A stretch of DNA of 64,000 bases from NCBI GenBank assembly GCA_001028815.1, contig LDJB01000003.1:174850-238849 (forward strand), given 5' to 3'. The notes beneath the pieces are model-generated. The model worked only from the letters and a program-made list of their open reading frames with translations. It did not search any database and was not told the DNA's origin. The stretch's first letter is position 1; the number at the start of each line of letters is the position of its first letter. Shown here one piece after another: positions 59,384-64,000 of the stretch. Source of the DNA: Peptococcaceae bacterium 1109 (lineage in GTDB: Bacteria > Bacillota > Limnochordia > Darwinibacteriales > Darwinibacteriaceae). A program made the position numbers and the translations under genes.

Positions 59384-60139
59384 ATGGACAGGGAAAAACG
59401 GCCGCACAGCACTATCACTGCTACCGAACTCAAGCAGCACCTAGGAATGTACCTAGACTATGTCATGGCCAACAACGAGGTGGTTGTGACAAAGAACGGC
59501 GAAAAGGTAGTGCGCTTGACTCCCTATCTGTCGGATTTGGAGCGCTATCTTGAGATCAGGGAACGGGCCGTGGACTATCTCGGGGGCGGCAAGAGGGTGT
59601 CGTACGAGGAGTTCCTGGAGATCTCCGCAAAGAGCGAAGCGCGCCTGGAATACATTGACGAGGAAATCGTGCTCCTTGCTTCTCCCACCGCAAGCCATCA
59701 GGAGGTTTCTGGCAATCTCTACGTACGTTTGCGGGAGTACTTGAGGAGTACAGAGTGCCAGGCCTATTACGCACCCTTTGACGTCCATCTCCATAAGCCC
59801 GGGGTCAAGAACCCTGATGTGGTGCAGCCCGACCTGATTGTCGCCTGTGATCTGGAAAAACTGACGGAAGACGGCCGCTACATGGGTACTCCCACCCTGG
59901 TGGTGGAGATTCTCTCCCCAAGTACAAGGCAAAAGGACATGGTGGACAAACTGAGGAGTTACATGCTTGGGGGCGTGGAGGAATACTGGATCATAGATCC
60001 AGACAATCGGAAAGTTCTCCTGTACAGCTTTGCAGAACGGAACATCAGGGATCTATCGGAATACCGGTTGGGGGAAGTGGTTCAATCTGCCTGTTTCCCA
60101 GGCCTGGAAGTACCGGTGTCCGCTGTATTCGAAAGCTAG
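59384..60139 (+). CDS. Fusion of a Phd/YefM antitoxin-like domain with a Uma2 (DUF820) nuclease-fold domain
   Basis: The 251-residue protein (ATG at 59384, GAGGTG upstream) begins with an antitoxin-type DNA-binding domain: STITATELKQHLGMYLDYV, ANNEVVVTKNGEKVVRLTPY, residues 9-48. A 40-residue helical linker follows (SDLERYLEIRERAVDYLGGG). From about residue 85 it is a Uma2 family restriction-endonuclease-like fold: EARLEYIDEEIVLLASPTAS, YYAPFDVHL, DVVQPDLIVACD with D150, and TLVVEILSPSTRQKDMVDKL with E175, then EYWIIDPDNRKV. Uma2 proteins resemble PD-(D/E)xK nucleases; their role is unclear. The antitoxin half may bind the dyad in the promoter. It ends at a strong terminator. Confidence 0.88.
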   Translation: MDREKRPHSTITATELKQHLGMYLDYVMANNEVVVTKNGEKVVRLTPYLSDLERYLEIRERAVDYLGGGKRVSYEEFLEISAKSEARLEYIDEEIVLLASPTASHQEVSGNLYVRLREYLRSTECQAYYAPFDVHLHKPGVKNPDVVQPDLIVACDLEKLTEDGRYMGTPTLVVEILSPSTRQKDMVDKLRSYMLGGVEEYWIIDPDNRKVLLYSFAERNIRDLSEYRLGEVVQSACFPGLEVPVSAVFES

Positions 60140-60149
60140 AGTAAGCCGT

Positions 60150-60189
60150 GAAAGGCCAAGCTTGCCCAGCCTGGCCTTTCTGCCTTTTT
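60150..60189 (+). terminator. Terminator of the Phd-Uma2 gene
   Basis: GAAAGGCCA and TGGCCTTTC pair around a 13-base loop and TGCCTTTTT follows on the plus strand. Confidence 0.88.
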
Positions 60190-60410
60190 CAACTGGTTTT
60201 GAGGCGGTTGTCGGAAAAAAGCAGCGGGATGCAGTACAGGCCAGAAAGGCCAACCAGAGTGTAAACAGCCCTGCTCAAGGTGGAGGAACTGCGGAGGGCT
60301 TCGCCGCCGAATAGGGCGGTTACCAAATCCCACTGGAATACTCCCACCAGCAGCCAGTTCAGCGCACCAATGATTACCAAGACAAGGGCTACTCTAGACA
60401 ACCAGTTCAT
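60189..60410 (-). CDS. DUF378 small membrane protein
   Basis: The ATG at 60410 has GGAGG seven bases upstream and gives 73 residues with two membrane helices: LVLVIIGALNWLLVGVF and LSRAVYTLVGLSGLYCIPLLF, with WDLVTALFGG between. This is the DUF378 family, widely found in Bacillota; function is unknown. The stop is just beyond the terminator of the convergent Phd-Uma2 gene. Confidence 0.9.
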   Translation of the reverse strand: MNWLSRVALVLVIIGALNWLLVGVFQWDLVTALFGGEALRSSSTLSRAVYTLVGLSGLYCIPLLFSDNRLKTS

Positions 60411-60436
60411 CGCCACACCTCCTCACTGAATATTCT

Positions 60437-60464
60437 ATCCTATTATTTCCACTTTCCCCAGCAA
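60437..60464 (-). promoter_or_regulatory. Promoter of the DUF378 gene
   Basis: On the minus strand TTGCTG and TAGGAT are separated by 16 bases, about 30 bases upstream of the start codon. Confidence 0.65.
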
Positions 60465-60475
60465 CATACACCTCC

Positions 60476-60504
60476 TTGACGGAACCTCTGTCCTATTGTA
60501 CACT
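60476..60504 (+). promoter_or_regulatory. Promoter of the ROK-MFS operon
   Basis: TTGACG and TACACT are separated by exactly 17 bases, 50 bases upstream of the ATG at 60555. It is back to back with the DUF378 promoter. Confidence 0.8.
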
Positions 60505-60554
60505 TATTTTGAAGGTTTTTTTAACCATTGAAATAATGCAGAGGAGTGAACCTG

Positions 60555-61556
60555 ATGGGCATCAACATGCTCGATGTGAAGCAGGCCAATGCCCAGGCGG
60601 TGCTTTGGGAACTCTGGGCCCACAGGGCCGCATCAGTGCGCTATCTTGCGCAGCGCACAGGGCTTAGCTTCGCAACAGTGGGCAGCATCCTCGCTGAGTT
60701 TGTGGAAACAGGAGAAGTCATCTTAGGAGACCTTGTTTCAGGAACGGGCGGCCGGCCATCCCAGGCCTATGTCTTCAACGCCGAGTTCGCCCATGTCCTT
60801 GCCCTCTCCGCACAAGTGCGAAGCGATACCCATATGATTCGTGCCTGCGTGGGCAATCTTTACGGGGAAACCATCGCGGAGCGGGAGTACCCTTTCGCGC
60901 AGATCAGCTTGGAGAGCTTCGGTGAGGCCGTCGCCGCCGCCTTGAACGCTCACCCCACTATAAAGGTCCTGGCCTGTGCCATACCTGGCGTGGTGCGGGA
61001 TGGTGTTGTAGTGGTCAACGACTATCCTGCCCTGGACGGTACTGCCTTCCCAGAATACTTTCGGGAGAAGTATGGGGTGCATACGGTGGTGAGCAACGAT
61101 GTCAACGCCGCACTTATGGGCTATGCTGCTGAAACGGAGCCTGGCCCGGTTATCGTCGGTATCTACTTTCCCAAACACTTCGATCCAGGCTCTGCCGTGA
61201 TGGTAAACGGTAAGGTCTTAGAGGGTGATGCTGGTTGGGCTGGGGAAGTGAAGCTGCTCCCCTGGGACGTGGACTGGCTTGCAGTGGACTACCAAGATCC
61301 CCTCGCTATCGGGCCTGCCATCGCCCGCTTAATCGGTGTGTTCTGCGCAGTTGTCAATCCCGGCAAAATAGTGCTCTACGGCGATTTCTTAAGTGAGGAC
61401 GTACAGCGTGCCGTTGAGGATAACATCCCCTCCAAAGCCCTTAGAGCCATCTTTCCCCCCATTGTCTACGGCCGGGAACTGGACCAGGATATAATCAGAG
61501 GGCTGTTCGCTCAAGGCATCGCTGCCTATAAACATCAACTCACAATAAAGCAATAG
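60555..61556 (+). CDS. ROK family transcriptional regulator
   Basis: The 333-residue protein has an N-terminal winged helix (MLDVKQANAQAVLWELWAHR, LAQRTGLSFATVGSILAEFVETGEVI) and a ROK domain (VSGTGGRPSQAYVFN, VVSNDVNAALMGYA, GDAGWAGEVKLLPW). The glycine-rich ATP loop and the ExGH and zinc CxCGxxGC motifs of glucokinases are not seen (EVKL replaces ExGH), so it is a regulator without kinase activity. The ATG at 60555 has GAGGAG eight bases upstream. It is followed at 11 bases by an MFS transporter that it probably controls in response to a sugar. Confidence 0.88.
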   Translation: MGINMLDVKQANAQAVLWELWAHRAASVRYLAQRTGLSFATVGSILAEFVETGEVILGDLVSGTGGRPSQAYVFNAEFAHVLALSAQVRSDTHMIRACVGNLYGETIAEREYPFAQISLESFGEAVAAALNAHPTIKVLACAIPGVVRDGVVVVNDYPALDGTAFPEYFREKYGVHTVVSNDVNAALMGYAAETEPGPVIVGIYFPKHFDPGSAVMVNGKVLEGDAGWAGEVKLLPWDVDWLAVDYQDPLAIGPAIARLIGVFCAVVNPGKIVLYGDFLSEDVQRAVEDNIPSKALRAIFPPIVYGRELDQDIIRGLFAQGIAAYKHQLTIKQ

Positions 61557-61567
61557 GAGATGGAAAA

Positions 61568-62764
61568 ATGCTCATTCTTGCCTTGATTTACCTCGCATTC
61601 ATCAGCTTAGGACTGCCCGATTCCTTATTGGGCTCCTCTTGGCCCCTGATGCACCTGGAGTTTGCCGTGCCGGTGGACCGGGCGGGTATTGTATCCATGA
61701 TCATATCGGGCGGAACTATTATCTCCAGCCTCTTTTCCCACCGCGTGATTAAGCGCTACGGCACTGCGAAAGTGACCGTGGCCAGCGTGGCTATGACCGC
61801 GGTGGCCCTCTTAGGCTTTTCCCTCTCCCTCAGGTTTCACTGGCTTTTCTTCCTGGCTGTACCCTTAGGTTTGGGGGCAGGGGCGGTAGATGCAGGCCTC
61901 AATGAGTTCGTGGCGGAGCATTACGCGGCTAAGCATATGAATTGGCTCCACTGTTTTTGGGGAGTTGGGGCTATGCTGGGCCCTATGCTCATCGCGGTTT
62001 TCACCCGGTTGGGCGGCGGCTGGCGCAGTGGGTACTTTAACATCTCCCTGGTTCAGTTCGCCTTGGTGCTCACCCTCCTGGCCGCACTGGGCAAATGGAC
62101 CGAGATGGAGCATAGCAAATCCAGGCAGCATTCTGCAACCAAGGAAGGCACAAAAAAGCACAGCCTCTTGGCTCCCCTGAAAAGCAAGGGGGCGCCCTTA
62201 GCTATGCTCACATTTTTCTTCTATACATCCGTTGAGGCATCTGTCATGCTCTGGGGAGCTAGCTACCTTGTAAACACTAAGTTTATGGCGCCAGAAACAG
62301 CTGCGGGCTGGGTTTCCCTGTTCTTTCTGGGCCTCACCGGCGGGCGCATGCTCAGCGGATTTGCCTCAATGAAGCTCAGCAGTGAAACCTTGATTCGCAT
62401 AGGCACCCTCTTAGTGCTTGGCGGGCTTATCATCATGGCCCTGCCCGTACCTACCCTATTGGCCACTTCCGCCCTTGTGCTAGTGGGGATCGGCCTTGCC
62501 CCCATCTTCCCGTCTATGCTCCACCTCACGCCGGTGTATTTCGAACGGGAGATCGCCCAGGCTGCCATGGGCATGCAGATGGCCTTCGCGTATACAGGCA
62601 CTACTTTGATGCCACCCCTCTTTGGGCGACTGTTCGCAGTTACTTCCTTCCGCCTAATGCCCTACATCCTCTTGTTCTGCGCGGTGGGCATGCTGGCCTG
62701 CACTACCCGGCTCGCGGCACTAGGGGGGAAGAACCCCCATCCTGCCAAGGTTCTCACCTCTTAG
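61568..62764 (+). CDS. MFS transporter, probably for sugars
   Basis: The 398-residue protein has twelve hydrophobic segments in two halves: LILALIYLAFISLGLPDSLLGSSWP, the conserved loop between helices 2 and 3 (SHRVIKRYGTAKVTVASV), PLGLGAGAVDAGLNEFVAEHYA in helix 4-5, a basic central loop, then SLFFLGLTGGRMLSGFASMK. The D-A-G-L-N-E segment is seen in FucP/GalP-like sugar carriers of Bacillota. It follows the ROK regulator in one operon. It overlaps the convergent M20 gene by four bases without a terminator between them. The substrate is unknown; a monosaccharide is likely. Confidence 0.9.
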   Translation: MLILALIYLAFISLGLPDSLLGSSWPLMHLEFAVPVDRAGIVSMIISGGTIISSLFSHRVIKRYGTAKVTVASVAMTAVALLGFSLSLRFHWLFFLAVPLGLGAGAVDAGLNEFVAEHYAAKHMNWLHCFWGVGAMLGPMLIAVFTRLGGGWRSGYFNISLVQFALVLTLLAALGKWTEMEHSKSRQHSATKEGTKKHSLLAPLKSKGAPLAMLTFFFYTSVEASVMLWGASYLVNTKFMAPETAAGWVSLFFLGLTGGRMLSGFASMKLSSETLIRIGTLLVLGGLIIMALPVPTLLATSALVLVGIGLAPIFPSMLHLTPVYFEREIAQAAMGMQMAFAYTGTTLMPPLFGRLFAVTSFRLMPYILLFCAVGMLACTTRLAALGGKNPHPAKVLTS

Positions 62765-63912
62765 GGCCTGAGATAGCTATCGAGCACAGCCTGGATCGCC
62801 TTCCAGCCTGCAACCACGCCCTCGTGGGGAACAAGATAGCGGGGGTTATGCAGTTCGTTAACGGCACCAGGCTGGCCTGTCCCAAAGAGGAGCAGCGCTC
62901 CTGGAACCTCTTGGAGGAAATAGGCCACATCCTCCCCAATAAGGCTGCTTAGCCCAGAGGTTACGATGGACATCTCGGGAAGGCGCTTCTGCAGCACGTC
63001 CACCACCCGCTGGCATACTGCCTCATGGTTCACCACCGCGGGTACGCCTGCCTGGTAATCTAGCTCGTGGGTGCCGCCGTACATTTGTGCCGCGGCACCA
63101 AAGGCTTGTTCTAAGAGGTGGATCATGTCTCGCTGGTCCTCTGGAGAGATGGTCCGCACCGTGCCCTCCAGGACAACTTCTTCAGGAATGACGTTGAAAC
63201 TGCTTCCCCCATAAATGGTTCCGAAGGACAAGGCTCTAGGCCGCATGGCATCGCCTTTGCGCTGAACCGCGGCAAAGGCCCCCTGGACTCCAGCCGCGGC
63301 CATGGCAATGGGATCTCGGGCTTTGTGGGGCAGTGCGCCGTGTCCACCCCGCCCCCGAAACGCCACCTGAAAGCGGTCTGCAAAGGCTGTGAGGGGGCCG
63401 CCCTGAATTCCCATGGTCCCTAGGGGAAGCTCTGGCCAGTTGTGCAGGGCAAAGAGCACGTCGGGCCTCACCTCGTCAAATATCCCCTCAGCCAACATCC
63501 CCTGGGCACCAGCTACAATCTCCTCCGCAGGCTGAAAAATGGCCATAAAAGTGCCCTTGCACGCTGACTTGTGTTCTGCAAAATACCTGCAGCACGTCAA
63601 AGCAACTGCCATGTGAGTATCGTGCCCGCAGGCGTGCATTACCCCTGAGTGCTTCGAAGCGTACGGCACGCCTGTTTCTTCACCAATGGGCAGGGCATCC
63701 ATATCTGCCCGGAGTGCGGCACACGGCCCCGCCTCTGGAAACCGGAGCAGCCCCACAACCCCAGTCTTCCCCACACCCCGCCTCACCTCAAAACCGAGCA
63801 GTTCTAGCTCGGCAGCGAGGAATTCAGCAGTTTTGCATTCCTGAAATGCCACCTCTGGCCTTTGATGGAGCTCCTCCCGCATCCGCTGAAGGTAAGTCGT
63901 AAGCTGTTGCAT
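62761..63912 (-). CDS. M20 family amidohydrolase (IAA-amino acid hydrolase/N-acyl-amino acid deacylase type)
   Basis: The 383-residue protein has the metal motifs of M20D peptidases: ALRADMDALPIGEETGVPYAS, VMHACGHDTHMAVAL, IFQPAEEIVAGAQGML, FRGRGGHGALPHKARDPI, and a C-terminal SSLIGEDVAYFLQEVPGALLLFG with the last ligands. Family members remove acyl groups from amino acids or act on N-acetyl-diaminopimelate; this one cannot be placed more precisely. GGGAGG precedes the ATG at 63912. A gene upstream, partly in the window, ends 13 bases before the ATG, so it may be in an operon. Confidence 0.93.
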   Translation of the reverse strand: MQQLTTYLQRMREELHQRPEVAFQECKTAEFLAAELELLGFEVRRGVGKTGVVGLLRFPEAGPCAALRADMDALPIGEETGVPYASKHSGVMHACGHDTHMAVALTCCRYFAEHKSACKGTFMAIFQPAEEIVAGAQGMLAEGIFDEVRPDVLFALHNWPELPLGTMGIQGGPLTAFADRFQVAFRGRGGHGALPHKARDPIAMAAAGVQGAFAAVQRKGDAMRPRALSFGTIYGGSSFNVIPEEVVLEGTVRTISPEDQRDMIHLLEQAFGAAAQMYGGTHELDYQAGVPAVVNHEAVCQRVVDVLQKRLPEMSIVTSGLSSLIGEDVAYFLQEVPGALLLFGTGQPGAVNELHNPRYLVPHEGVVAGWKAIQAVLDSYLRP

Positions 63913-63924
63913 CACTCATCCTCC

Positions 63925-64000
63925 CTACTTAGCTGGCACCGACGCAGCAGGCACGGTGCCCAAAGCCCCAGCCTTTTGTCGCACTTGCCTCCGGGCATAG
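63925..64000 (-). CDS. C-terminal end of an unidentified protein
   Basis: One frame reads in from the right edge as YARRQVRQKAGALGTVPAA and stops at TAG 63925-63927, 13 bases before the M20 gene's start. The basic, alanine-rich tail could be the end of a real protein in the same operon. Two other frames are also open for most of this stretch, so the choice is weak. Confidence 0.35.
   Translation of the reverse strand, partial: YARRQVRQKAGALGTVPAASVPAK

Overview
The window looks like a chromosomal segment of a spore-forming, saccharolytic, probably anaerobic member of the Bacillota (Firmicutes). The evidence is an SspF-like alpha/beta small acid-soluble spore protein, a PurS/PurQ/PurL-type purine operon under a guanine riboswitch, a ydaO-type c-di-AMP riboswitch, YesM/YesN regulators, a PocR-AraC regulator and a corrinoid methyltransferase operon. 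Genus cannot be told from the sequence. Several reading frames are broken by single-base shifts, so either some pseudogenes or some assembly errors are present. No CRISPR array, prophage, transposase or rRNA was seen.

Layout. 1-3.9 kb: purE-purS-purQ-purL-purF on the minus strand behind a promoter, guanine riboswitch and terminator; the PurQ has lost its whole glutaminase triad. 3.9-10.2 kb: a membrane-anchored hypothetical protein, a frameshifted MATE transporter, a GntR-SIS-UroD operon, a PHP phosphoesterase and a flavodoxin. 10.4-17.4 kb: a GH4 glycosidase, then a five-gene corrinoid operon (corrinoid protein, MtaA-like methyltransferase, DUF1638, reductive activase, PocR-AraC regulator). 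17.5-25.4 kb: an AEC transporter, the spore protein, an Opp/Dpp-type importer without ATPases, a class II aldolase with a PfkB kinase, and a third UroD-fold protein.

25.5-39.4 kb: tRNA-Ala(CGC), GH67 alpha-glucuronidase, a DUF1848/RHH pair divergent from a small unknown protein, a two-domain kinase with a GntR regulator, then a six-gene operon joining a solute-binding protein, YesM kinase and YesN regulator to KDG kinase and KDPG aldolase. A Gfo/Idh/MocA oxidoreductase, a LysM protein and a 59-codon gene driven by a c-di-AMP riboswitch follow. 39.9-48 kb: an Fbp/Afu-type ABC transporter in one operon with a GH63-like glycosidase, an inositol-monophosphatase-family phosphatase and an RpiR regulator. 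48-64 kb: RlmA, HelD, a uronate isomerase-like protein, GH38 alpha-mannosidase and a fourth UroD-fold protein, a Phd-Uma2 fusion, a ROK regulator with an MFS transporter, and an M20 amidohydrolase.

Together the genes describe uptake and breakdown of plant and microbial glycans, with uronic acids as a recurring theme: GH67 releases (4-O-methyl)glucuronate, a uronate isomerase-like enzyme handles free uronates, and KdgK/KdgA complete the route to pyruvate and glyceraldehyde 3-phosphate. Four UroD-fold methyltransferase-like proteins are scattered among these operons, one with a complete corrinoid machinery. Whether they remove methyl groups from sugars such as 4-O-methylglucuronate is a hypothesis, not shown by the sequence.
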